DNA of 64,000 nt from positions 4,347,501 through 4,411,500 of the forward strand of contig NC_058499.1 in assembly GCF_020382885.2 (NCBI RefSeq), in the 5' to 3' direction. Positions 37,886 to 49,900 of this stretch are shown here, piece after piece; within the stretch, counting starts at the first letter, position 1, and each line of letters starts with the position of its first letter. The DNA comes from Scatophagus argus. Its lineage: Eukaryota > Chordata > Actinopteri > Scatophagidae. A model generated the notes under the pieces. It was not told the origin of the DNA. It saw only the letters and a list, made by a program, of their open reading frames with translations, and did no database searches. Both the position numbers and the translations under genes were made by a program.

Positions 37886-40730
37886 AAGAAATACAATATG
37901 CTTCCAATAATGAGTCAGGTAGTTAAACTGTCTGACGTGTGACGCGTGAAAGAGGAACTTATAGCTTGGCAAAATAACAACAGACATGATACAGACAGTA
38001 TAATCCCTCATCGAGATGGATAAGCTTCCCACACTTAGTTTAAGGATAAAACGGTGTGTGTCTTTTTATGACTCACAGAACACTCAGATAAACTGAGAGG
38101 AAATGTCATGTAGTGTAAAACACAAACACACTGTGTTTATTACTTCCTTTTATGTGAAAAGTTTATCCCAGTCTTGCAAAACAATTCATCACTGAACAAT
38201 CATTGCTCAATTTATTCTGCTGTGGTACTGTAGCTGTCATTATTCCGGACAGTGTCTACCCATAGTTATCAATACTTTTAAGGTTTTTGTATTGTAAAAT
38301 GTACCTATTTATTAACCTGTTCTAAATAAATTCTCACTCAACATATTTTGATTTTATTTTGTATCTTTCTTAATTACATACACCAATTACTTTACTTTGG
38401 AAAGCACTCTGTGTGCCACATTGTTACAAAATGTACCTAAAACAAGTCTAAAATGTTCCCAAAACAAGCCAGTTCTTTGCCTTGTTTGTGATATAAACAC
38501 AAGCGAGCGGACCGGTTTGTATGGTCAGGGTTTATTTTTAGGGTCGAGAAGATCAGAAAAGGTTTTCAGGTCGGCACTGATCGAACACTGCCCCACTTGA
38601 GTGACGTAAAGAAGGCTCATTTACATCTTGACTAGGTTTTTCTAGTGATGTGAACTCATTCAAAGGTCATCATGATTAATATCTTCTACAATATTTTGCT
38701 TTGGAACAAGAGTCCTCTCTGCTAATTCTCACCACAATGTCCCATTAGATATGGTTTCGACAGGAAGGGCAGCAGCAATGACGAACATTCCCAACTGATT
38801 CCATGCATTTACACCATCAGACAACTCAAGATGGCAGTTGCCAGTGTTACTGAGAACAAATGAAATTTAACCACTAAATAAATAGTTACCTACCACTGAG
38901 TCTGTCATTGATTAGTTGAATGAGAGGCAGAAGGGTGTCATTTTAGCGTAAAAAAAAAGTGGCATTAAATACAAAACTAATATGTATCATGCTAAAGTTA
39001 TGATAAGAAACTGGTCACAAGTTTTGGGGGTATCTTTTATCAACAGAAGTACTGGATTTCACCAACATCAGCAGGAATTTCATGCCAGTTCTTCCAACTC
39101 CAGATCACAATATTGGAGTTACAGTGCTATACTCCTGTGAAAACATGAAAAACCTAACCAAGAATAATCAGTTGAGTGACCTTGAGTTAACCAACAATGT
39201 CAGGAGTCCATGCATGTGTATTTGTGTACACATAACCTTTGTGCATCTATATGTGCACTTAAGCGTGTATTTAGTCTTTGCAGCAGCATACTACCAAAAG
39301 CATCCCTGACCTACATCCTGGTCTCATGACTTAGGAGGTGTCTGGTGGGACACAGAAAGCAGTGTCTGGAACATTCAGAATACTTCTTTCATCTCTCTCT
39401 ATTTCAAAGCTTTTCTAAGCTCTTCATCTCCCCCTGGTGCTGCAGAAAAGAGGTGATTACGGATGCAGAACAGAAGGTGACCCACATACCTCCTCCACCA
39501 GTGCTCTGTTTCCTTAAATCTTTTTCTACTTTTGTCCTCCAGCCTGGGGAGAAGGAGGAAGACTCACCTGTCCATACACTCTGAGAAATTATCTGAAAAA
39601 AAAGAGGTTTTGGTCCAGAATAATAATGTCTGTTATTTCTAAGGTTTTAATGAAGCTAGAGTAAGCAGTAAAGTAAAGTATTTTTGCTTTAAATCAAATG
39701 CTGACAAACTTCAAGATGTAAAAAATATCAATTGTGTTAACATATTCTGAAAATGTCATAGTCTAATTTGTATTTCCAAATTAGTGTAGCCATTAAACTG
39801 ACATTAGGGTACACTGATGACATACACACAGTATATGTCTGTGCATCTTTCCTGTCTGCAGATACACTCCTATCTTGCTTTGCTTAAAAGGTGCATTGAA
39901 AATACTGAGAGAAGAGAGCAATTCTTGCTCCGAGTTTTTTCCATTTTAGGCAGTGAGCGACTAAATGGTTGAGGATGACAGGCCATCATTCTCACTGCTT
40001 TCCTTGGCACACCAGAGCAAGTAGATAGTCATCAGTGGACCAACATGATAAAAAAAAGAGCCCTTTGCCCATTGTTTATTTTGTCTCTTTCCTTTAAATG
40101 CACAACGCAGCCAGCGGGAACAAAATACTGTTCTGGTTTATAAACCAGATTCCTCCAAACATTTAACATCAAAAGTACTGAGATTGGATACTGACAAGAA
40201 CATTGTCCTCTGACATGTAGTCACCTTCAGCTTTTTGCCTTGATTTTACCATATGTGGTAATCTGCAGTCCAGCAGCATGCAATGCAGCATGCAATGCCC
40301 CCACGCCTTTATTTTACTTTTAAAGATGTTAAAAGCAACATCTTTCTACATTTTACATGTGTTGCTGTATCTGTTATCTGTCAGTTCAGCTGTTTTGAAA
40401 AGTGGAAATCCATTCACATATTTCTGCAAAACATTGTAAAGGAAGAAACGTAGCACTGGTCAGTGGGCTTTCGTAGTTTGGGTTTGCACGCAGCAGTTTA
40501 CGACAATGCTACACTAACATTAGATACAAAGAAAACAAAATGATACTAATGCTGACTCGGACTAACAAGCCAAAGTGTTTTCCATATATAACGCTATATC
40601 ATTTCTCACCGATGACTAACCTGCTTTTAAAAGTTAAATGCAAGTGGTGACCCCCATCCCGTAGCACTACCTTTCGTCAATCATGTTTATGGAAGTACAA
40701 TTCAGTCAAGTTTTGATAGATGCTGCAATT
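35240..40730. other. C11orf96 - ticrr intergenic region
   Basis: No gene found. It contains a perfect MEF2-type CTAAAAATAG at 36,029-36,038, an abrupt T25-A9 junction at 37,854-37,887, and otherwise AT-rich sequence. This interval contains the junction between the human-chromosome-11-like and chromosome-15-like blocks. Confidence 0.6.
37854..37887. repeat. Poly(T)-poly(A) junction
   Basis: Twenty-five T followed immediately by nine A. It could be back-to-back retroposon tails or simple slippage; no flanking element was identified. Confidence 0.85.
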
Positions 40731-40732
40731 GC

Positions 40733-40868
40733 CCAATAAAATGTTAACATAAGACTTATGACCAATCGCCGGCTAGCTTACATCTTTTTTTGACCAATGA
40801 GATTCTTGCTGTTAAAAGTGTAACCAATCACAGCGAACGGGTGGGCTCTCGTTTAAGGAGCGCGAACG
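40733..40868 (+). promoter_or_regulatory. ticrr promoter: four phased CCAAT boxes with E2F-like site
   Basis: CCAAT pentamers, all in the same orientation, start at 40,733, 40,762, 40,794 and 40,824, spaced 29, 32 and 30 bases. Downstream come GTTTAAGG (40,851, resembling a CHR element) and GCGCGAAC (40,861, E2F-like). There is no TATA box. Arrays of NF-Y sites about three helical turns apart, with CHR/E2F elements, are typical of cell-cycle genes and suit an origin-firing factor. Site identity is seen; binding is inferred. Confidence 0.7.
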
Positions 40869-40894
40869 GTTCAGAATAGACGGCGATGAGAAAA

Positions 40895-40917
40895 TGGCGA
40901 ACGTGGAAGAGTTTAGG
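40895..40917 (+). CDS. ticrr: Possible first coding exon of ticrr
   Basis: ATG with a good context (AAAATGG) starts a frame MANVEEF that reaches a possible donor TTTAG|GTACAA at 40,918. Joining it to the acceptor GTTGCAG at 41,296-41,302 keeps the frame and runs into the second ATG at 41,304. Without splicing the frame stops within 20 codons. If the exon is real but translation starts at 41,304, this ATG would instead be an in-frame upstream start. Donor strength is modest. Confidence 0.45.
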
Positions 40918-43900
40918 TACAAGGCTAACATTATTTTGAAACCTTACTAAATACTCGTGTTTCTTTTTTACTGCGGGGTTATAAATTATTCCAAACAACG
41001 ACGGGCACCAAATACATAGATATATCAGGACACTAGCCGTAGCTGATTTGACGTATGTTAACTTGCTATCTAGCTAACATAGATAGTTAGCTAGATAGCG
41101 TAACTTAGAAACATGAATGGTCCGAATGTTGACAGCTTTCAGTGTCGTCTTTGTGCCCACACATAATGAACAACATGTAGGAATTACTTCGTTAAACTAG
41201 CTACAAAGGATTTAAACACATTTAGTCGAGGTTGACCTGTTTACATGGCTTATTACTGAGTTAAGGTCTTTAGAGCCACTCATTGTCTTTGGGGCGTTGC
41301 AGTATGGCTTTACACAACTTGGTTTTTGTTATCGATGTGGATTATGGAGATCACGATTCGGGCGATCAGCTGGATGTCAGGAATCGCTTGTTGAAACGAG
41401 GAATATTACAAATTCTGCTACACTTCAGTTGCAAATACGGATTTGACCAAGTGCGCTGGGGATATAAATTCTTTCAATCCAAAACTGGTCGCAATGCTAG
41501 GCTCATATCAAGGGGATCGGACTTCAAGGAGCTTCGCCACAAAATTTTTGAGGATTTTGAAATGGAGTTTGAAGCCAAGTTTGACGTGAAAGATACGCCA
41601 TGCCCCGCTCACGACAGGCAGCAGTCCAGTCAGTCCACTTCAGTTCAAAACGCTCTCAAAGAAACTCTTCTAGACTTCCAGTGGGACAGACCAGACATCA
41701 CCTCTCCGACGAAACTGTCCCTGAGGCCCAGGAGGTCGATCCGGTCTGGAACGCCAAGTGTTTCACAGGAGGATGATATTTCAAGCAACGGGAGGAATGT
41801 GGTGTTTATTGTCTCGGGGTGTCCACGTTCCAGGACACAACTTGTGGACTACCTTTCTTTGGGAAATAACGACCTGCCTGCAGATGCGACAGAGCACATT
41901 TTATCTAGGAGCCTTCATGATATGCTGATCCAGCGACAGGTTGTGCTACATTGGATTGACAGTAGATCACATGTTCAGGTGAGTATAACATAGCACAGAG
42001 TACTCCATAATATAATCGTTAGGCACCAACAAGAACTGGATTATTTGGAATCAAAATAACAGTATGTTTATCAAAGTTGATAACTTTTAATTTAGATATA
42101 AAGAAACAATTAACCTTGTGTGAACGAGAGGAACCCAAGTGGAACGGTAAGGTTACAGGGAGCACAGTTAGAGGAGGTGCAGGACTTCAGGTTGCTTAGG
42201 GTCAACAGTCCAGAGCAGGATGGAATAGGTGGAGAAAAGTGTCAGGTGTGTTGTGTGATAAAAGAGTACCAGCAAGAATGAAAGACAAGTTTTACAGGAC
42301 AGCAGTGAGACCAATGATGTTATATGGTTTAGAGACAGTGGCTTTGAGGAAAAGGCATGAGGAAGAGGTGGAGGTAACAGCTGAAGATGTTGAGGTTTTC
42401 TTTTAGGCGCAACCAGGATGGACAGAATCAGGAATGAGTGCATTAGAGGGACAGCTCATGTGAGATGTTTCAGAGTTAAAGTTAGAGAGGCCAGGTTGAG
42501 GTAGTTTGGACATGTTCAAAGGAGTGCTAGTGAATATATTGGTCAAAGCATGCCGATGTTAGAGCTGCCAGGCAGGAGGTCTAGAGGAAGACCAAAGAGG
42601 AGGTTTATGGATGTAGTGAAGGAGGACATGAAGGTAGCTGGTGTGAGGGAAGAGGATACAGAGGATAGGGCGAGAGGGAAGCAAATGATTTGTTGTGGCA
42701 ACCCCTGAAGGGAACAGCCAAAGGGAAAGAAGAAGATAAATAAACAATTAACCAGGTGGGTTATATGGTACATGAGAAGAGCAAAATCATTGAATCATTA
42801 AATCACCAAATGAGGGAATATTTTTTTTGGAAGAATACTGTTCTCCCTCTAGCAGAAACTTGAATCCACTCCCATAGGTATTTATAATTTTTCTGATGGT
42901 TGGTGTTTATCTGACACCTTACCAAGATACTTTATTTTGGCATTTCCCTTTATTTGTCATTCAGCTGTATGGCTCAACTGTAACTAGGATCTAAAAAGAG
43001 AGTCTCAAGGCATTAACCCAAAATAACATCATGCTTTTTACTATATACCCGCCTGTATGAAAGTTCAGGCGGGTATATAGTAAACATCCAGTCAGTAGTT
43101 ACAGACACAAGTAATTTTGACCTTTTGTTCTCCTTGCAGGTCATGAAGTGTGATGACCACCTTGGTTTTGACAAGCTGTCTGAGGTCCTAGCTCAGGTTA
43201 ATGGCAGAGTGATCCCTGTGGTTGCATTGCTGAATCTCTGCTGCGCTCAAGAGGCGTTTGCATTGAAATCCAGCATTGGATACCTGCTGTCTTCTGAAAG
43301 GCTCTACCGCCTAGCTTTTCCTGTCATAGGTGGTGTTCTGCAATGGGAGCAAGGTTGGTAACATGGAAGTATCAACATACTGAAATAGTGCGACTGTTGA
43401 AACTGTTCATGTAATCAATAGTTTAAATACAATTTCTTTATAATCACGAGACACTGTAAATCTGCGTGGTCTTGGGATGCTACTTTGTGAATTTAGAAAT
43501 ATTTATCTGCTTAAACTAAACACAGTACACAAAGCAAATGCCAGTGCAAATGAAGCAAGGACAAGGGGCTTTATTGCAACCTGAACATAAACCATACATA
43601 ACAGTCGAAATTATTACAAGCTGTTAAGTAATATTATTTTCACCTAAATAAAGTCCATTAAGCAGCTGAAACCTAACTGCCTTTATTTAATGTGTGTTGT
43701 CTTGTCCTTCATCCAACCAGGTGATGTGACACAGCACTGTGACATTATGCTTGAGCCAGTGTCTCGCAGACAGAGGCTTCGCTCAGAGTCAGTGAAAGTG
43801 TCTCTGAAAGGAGTGCTGCGGGGCTGGGATGCCTCTTCACTGACACAAACCTCCACAGAGTCATGGGTGCTTCAGTGCTCCAGCAGTCGGAACCAGGGAG

Positions 43901-46900
43901 CTGTTGCCTTCCAGCGTTTGCTGATGGAACTGTGTGCTCATGATCTGCACATGGTGAGGCAAATTGTGTTTCTGTTATACAGTACAGTTGTCCCACTTAA
44001 GACTCTCTTGCAGTGTCCAGCTAAAATTACTTTGCATTTTTTTGTCCGCTACACCTCGCATATCTGCTTTGTTACACATTTGTCCTGTTTTCTCCTTTAT
44101 ACGTCTGTGTAAATGGAGGCCTTTTTCAGTACAGGCAGTCAGATCTTCAAATCAAAACACAAGCAGTACATCACCGAAAATGCAGAGATAAATTTTTTGT
44201 TGCACATTTTCTCAGTTAGAAGAAGATACACCACCTGATCGATCTTGGCAAAAGACAAGTTGAAGGACTGATGGTACAAAAAAAAAACCATCCCACTACT
44301 ACTACTACTACTACTTACTACTAATGAACTGTTTTTTTCCTCTTTAACACAAACAGGATGTTGAGTCCTGAGGATTTGTACAGAACACTGGCATTCGAGT
44401 AGCCCAGTAGAGGCTTGGTTGGAAAATATACCAGCCCCATCATTTACAAAAAATATCCTGTTTTAAAATGTCATTTTTTTTCTTGTGGGCATTTACTCAT
44501 TCACTTCTGCTTTTTTCCTCTGTTTTGCTTGTTCCCCCAGTTTTCAGAGGTGAATGACACCGGCCTCATGTGCTCAGCTGTCCTCTCCCCCTTGTCACAC
44601 TCTACAGCTCTGCTTACTGTTCTCCAGCCTGGAATCACTGAGCATGACCAGTTCCTGACTGCGGAAATCATTGCCCCTGCCACAGCAGAAAACTCAGTCG
44701 AACTGCCAGATGTTGTGAGCAGTGTTTTGGGAGTAGTGTATGACATCATGGAGGAGGATGGTGATAGTGTTGATGGTGAGGGTAGAATATTAATATTCAG
44801 GCTTCAAAAAAATCAAAAGCATGTCTTGAAAAGAAATTCTGCCTTCATATATCAGTAATTCTGTTAAACACACTACATTAGTTTATTTCACCAATAGAAG
44901 TATAAGTTACTAAAAGGTTTTAGGATGAATTGTAGCTGTCAAAAGTGCACAGTTCACTTGTTACATTTAATGAACTTCAACAAGAATGTATATTTAATGG
45001 TATGTTACTCCATTGTTGCCCTTCTTTGCATTTATATGTTCCAAATAATAAAATAAAATGTTAGATTGTGACAGTATCAGTTTATTTGCCGTTTGATTGT
45101 TAGCTTGCTTTTTTATTTCGCCTTTTATTTCTCTTTTTAATCCTCAGACCAGTCAGAGGATCATCAGGTTCCTGAGTGGGCTCAGCAGGAACTCAGCCAT
45201 TGCCCACTGACCAAAGGTGTGTTGGAGAGTTGGTTCCCTCAGTCAGACCAGTCGGGAGTGAGTTCTCACTTAATGGAATCAATGAGGTAAGAATGACTAT
45301 GATTTCAAGATGTTTGTAAAATTTTTATAGGATACATTTGAAGCAAGAATTGTTAAACATGGAAATAATCAAAGGCAACCTAAAATAAGTTCAATTCTGG
45401 CACAAAATCTGACTGATGGTCCTGATTAGGGCTTTTCAAACTGGTTTGATATTGAGTCTAACTTTGGACCCGACCCTTATCCCAAATTTTACCTCTAGGT
45501 GTCGTTTGACTCAACAGCTTTTGCCATTTCGCCCTTGAATGGAAGTGTAGCAGCACCTACTAAAGAACTACAGTACTGTAGTATTGCAGTATGCAACACC
45601 TGCAAAACCTTAGACAACATAACGTACAACATTTCGTCACCGATGTCAGTTCTTTCTTGTGGACATCAGTCCAGTGAGCGTAACTCAACGCTGGTGCAGT
45701 ACAACAAGACAAAAAGAAAATCTGTGTTCCTGAGCCGTGCTGGGGCTCCTGCTAAGTAGCCGCATGCTGTAAGCTCTCGCCACCCACACCTGGTCATCAG
45801 TTCAGTCAGTTTGGTGTTTTGTTGGACAGGTTGCTGCATGCAGTGCCAGAGCAGAGAGACGAGGACGAGATGTCTGAACTACAGCAGGAGCTGATCAGTG
45901 GCCTGGCTGACTTGTATCAAACATCTCAAGGGGCCAATGACAAGAGGGGCAAGAAACGTGAGAGAGCCTCATTTCAGTTTTGAAACATATTATATATTTA
46001 CCAATTATTTTCGTAATTGTACGTAAAGTTTTTTTTTTTCTGTGAGAAAATACAAGAAATATGTACAGTTTCCAGTATCATTCTATCAAGATTTGAGTGT
46101 AGTAGCACAGAATATTTCTCTATCTTTTCCCATCTTTGATCCACAGGTGGTGCCCAGCGCACACCAGTGAAACAGAAGATGAAGACCATGAGCCGCTCCC
46201 TGCAGATGCTGAATGTGGCGCGACTGAATGTCAAAGCCCAGAAGAACCAGGCCGAGGCGGAGCAGCTGGGGGTGGAATGCAGAGGGCCAGACAGACAGGG
46301 GAAGAGACGGGGAAGCGACAGGAACAAATCTGAAGGAGCCAACACCATCAGTGAGTGCGCCAGTTACAACAGCAGTCTTTCTCCGGAAGAAAACTAATAA
46401 GCATATTTCACAAAGTGTCAAACTGTACTCATAGTAACAACGCCATGCAATGCATCTCCCTTTGCCCAGGTTTCACCAGTGAGGCAGAGCTGCTGTCCCA
46501 TCTGAAGTCCAGTTACGATAAGACTATGGCAGAGAGAGACTCGTTCCTCCTCACTGGTGTCCAGCAGCTCTTTTCTGCTGTGAAAACCTTCCTCCTGGCA
46601 GAATCTGATGTGGAGGTGAGACGCACTGAAACCTTAAATGTATCTCAGGAAGCTCACCTGACCCACTTTAATCTTTGCAGCATAGTTGTTGTTGTTGTTT
46701 GACGGTGGATGAATCGTTTAATTGTGCTGCCCCATTGTGGATAATCTCACATGATGATTTCTTTTGTCCCAGCTGGTGAATTGTGGTATATTTCCAGATT
46801 GAAATTTAATTTACATTTACATGTAAATAGCAACGTAAAACAAAACCAAGAATTTGATAAAAGTTGCGGAAACTTTTCTTATTTGCATAATAAAAGCATA

Positions 46901-49900
46901 GTAACAGTTGGACTTAAATTGCATATCTGACATTTTCTTGCAGGCCAAGACCTCCTTATTTATCCAACAGCACCTTCTCAAGACCAGCAAATCAATCAGG
47001 CAGCTTTATGGCACAGCTGCTGATGTTGATAGCAAAGTCAGAGAGTGAGTGTTTTCTGCTTTCATGTGTTATCATGTTTTAAGAGTTGGTAAAACCTGAA
47101 AAACTCAGCTCATTGAGCAGCCATTTAAACAGTTGTCTGTGGTTTTGCTTGCCGTGTCCCATTTGTAAAATGGTTGATTAATATGTATCCATCCTTCTAG
47201 AGAAATGAAGGTTAACCAAGTCAGTCATTCTATTCTGTTGTTAGTTGTATTGAAGAGTCAGTCACACATGTTGTCTCCTCTAGGTGCCAGCTTCAGGCCT
47301 TGCTGAGGCTGGAAGTGTGCAGGCGTTTTTCCTCGGAGCAGACTGACTCACTGGATGTTGATGAGATGGCAGAGGAGGTAAAGTGGTCCTTTCTGAGGTG
47401 AAACCAAGTTGATGCAGGTGTATGTTTCTTAATGTAATGCTAGCGGGTGGAAGAGTGAGTGTGTAGTTGTTTTAAAAAGTCAACACTGTCATTTGTTTAC
47501 AAGCTATATGAATAAAACTACTGGCAGATTGATGTCCTTAGAATGACTCAGTAAATGGAGTGAAGCGTGAAAATCCTACATTATTACATTATTGCCATAA
47601 AATAATAAGGTATCTGATGAGGTATCTTCCAACATTTAATGTATTTTTTGACAACAATTTAAAACCACTTGGATCAGAAGAAGTAAATTCTGACCACTCT
47701 TGTTCCTCAGGTGGCTGAAATGCTCAGGATAATCTCCTTAACAAAAGACCCAGTTTGCCTAACAAGATTCCTTGAAGACGAGGTCCTCCCAGGGTAAGGC
47801 CGTGGTGCTGCAGGAATGGGAATTTTTTTGTATTTCCCCTGAAGAATACAACAATCAAAAATAATAGAAATCTATAAGCTCTTTTTTTTATCATTTCCTT
47901 AAAATGATTGCTAAAAATGGATATAGGTTGATTTGTCTGAAAAAAAAAATTCTAAAATTTAAATGAAATATAATATGGACAATGTATTAATCAATGACAA
48001 TTCTGTCCGTGGCAGGTTCCTGAATGCTGTCCCCAGAGTGCTTGCAGACATCTACCACAGTCTGGGCACTCGGCTCCCTGAGGCTTTGGTGGCTGTTCTA
48101 CCAGCTGACTTCTTCAGTGACGAATCAGTTGCAAAGGACAGCGTTTCTCCATCAGCCTCCTCACCTCCCCTCTCCACACACAGCCTGGTTTCAGATGGCA
48201 GAGATGGCCTGCAGGACCTGCGAAATCGCTCGGCAAACAAGAGGAGGTGAGGCGAGGCTGCATGCTTAACATACTGCTAATCAAACACGACACACTACAA
48301 CAAAAGAGAGACACTTTACTGATGTTGCTCTTCAAATAGTAAAGCCAAACCGCAATGAAATCACTGCAATTTTACTGTTCAGCAGGATTTTATGTTATAT
48401 GACTAAGCCATGGTGTATGCAGTAAATTTAGAAATTTTTACGTCCAGAATTTTAAGGGTTTTATTGTTTGTTTGTTTTTGTTTTTTTTAGGAGTGGGATG
48501 CTGACTCGTCACCGCAGTATGACTGAATCATCACAAAGTCTTCGCCAAATAGAGATGCCCAAAAAGACTACAAGAGCTGTAAGATGACCTTTAGATTAAT
48601 AATGAATAATAAATAAAGTAGTCTGAACTAATAAGTTCAGTGAAGACTGAAATGATGTTTGTTTACATGTTTCACGGTTATGTTTAGCTGTGTAAAACAC
48701 ATAACCTTACTTGCATTGTTGTGTTTTTGTCAGTCCAAATCAAAGGCCTGTGCAGCTTTGGAGAAACCCGTTTTAGAGCCGCAACCTCATAAACAAGAAA
48801 CACAAGGTAAGTTCTGTTTTGTACCTAGCCTGGCTGCTCCAAATTGATTTTTTTTTAAAACTGAAATTAAATTAAACTGAATCCTCTGTAGATTTGAATT
48901 ACTGTAAAAAGTATAAGAATAAACCGCTCACCTGCTGTCCATTAGTTTGCTCAGTATGTTCTAGTCATTCATAGTAATGGAAGGAGAAGTATCACCTTTG
49001 ATGCTTTAAAACGTGTTTTGAATCAAAAGTCATATTGAGCAGTAGGCATCGGCATGTTGACCTGAGAGTCCTAATTCAGACCATGTTCTGATTGTCCACA
49101 GAGGTGACAAAGGTGAGAAGAAACCTGTTCAACCAAGAGATTGTTTCCCCCTCGAAGAAAGCCAAGCTGCCAAGGAGCCAGTCTGTGTCCGCCGTGGAAG
49201 GAATGAAACGCAAGCGATCTCATGAATATGAAGGTGAATATATTCATTATTGCAATTCATTGAAAGAAAAACTCCTGTAAATAAAAGAATGAAAGTTTAT
49301 TTTGATCTGCAGGAGAGAACAACTTTTTAAAATTTTCAGCTATAAGTTTAATGTTTTGGGTTTTTTTTTTTTTTCTTTTTTCAGAATGATAGGAGTTTGT
49401 CCTGTTATGCATCAGTTTTCAACTAACTAATGTTAAGCAATTTATCTCAAATGAAATTCTTTTTCAGAGAGGCACAAACTTCTAACAAAGAAAGTCTGTG
49501 AAACACCCCTTCACAAACAAGTGTCCAGTCGCCTCCTATACCGACAGAAAATGGGAAGGTATGTCCCATCAACTGTTTTTTCATTTATTGTCTGACTCAA
49601 ACATCACTTGCATTTGATAATTATCAGAAACAAGTAATGTTTACCTTTTTTTTTCTTTTTTGGACTGTTCTTTTTCAGGAGATCTGTCCCAACAGAGGAG
49701 TGCATTGTTGAAGAATCGCCAGTAAAACCCACAGAAGGTATTTTACTGATACAGATGGTTGTATTTAACATTAATTTTATGTATTTTCTTTTTTTTTTCC
49801 TTGGACATTTTGAAGGGCTAATTTACAAAGTTCAAGCATTTCTCATAACATATGCTTTTTTTGTGCTTTGATTTTGTGTCAGACCTAAGAAGGAGCCCAA

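Noticed and set aside
41283..41303. Start of the ticrr frame seven codons before the ATG
   Set aside because: The codon is TTG and lies before a good splice acceptor; the ATG at 41,304, or a spliced upstream exon, is more plausible.
42168..42773. - strand frames of 62-91 codons in ticrr intron 1
   Set aside because: Antisense shadows of the decayed LINE, whose recognisable protein is on the + strand.
45568..45581. 14-bp perfect palindrome CTACAGTACTGTAG
   Set aside because: Short, no loop, no context; expected by chance in a window this size.
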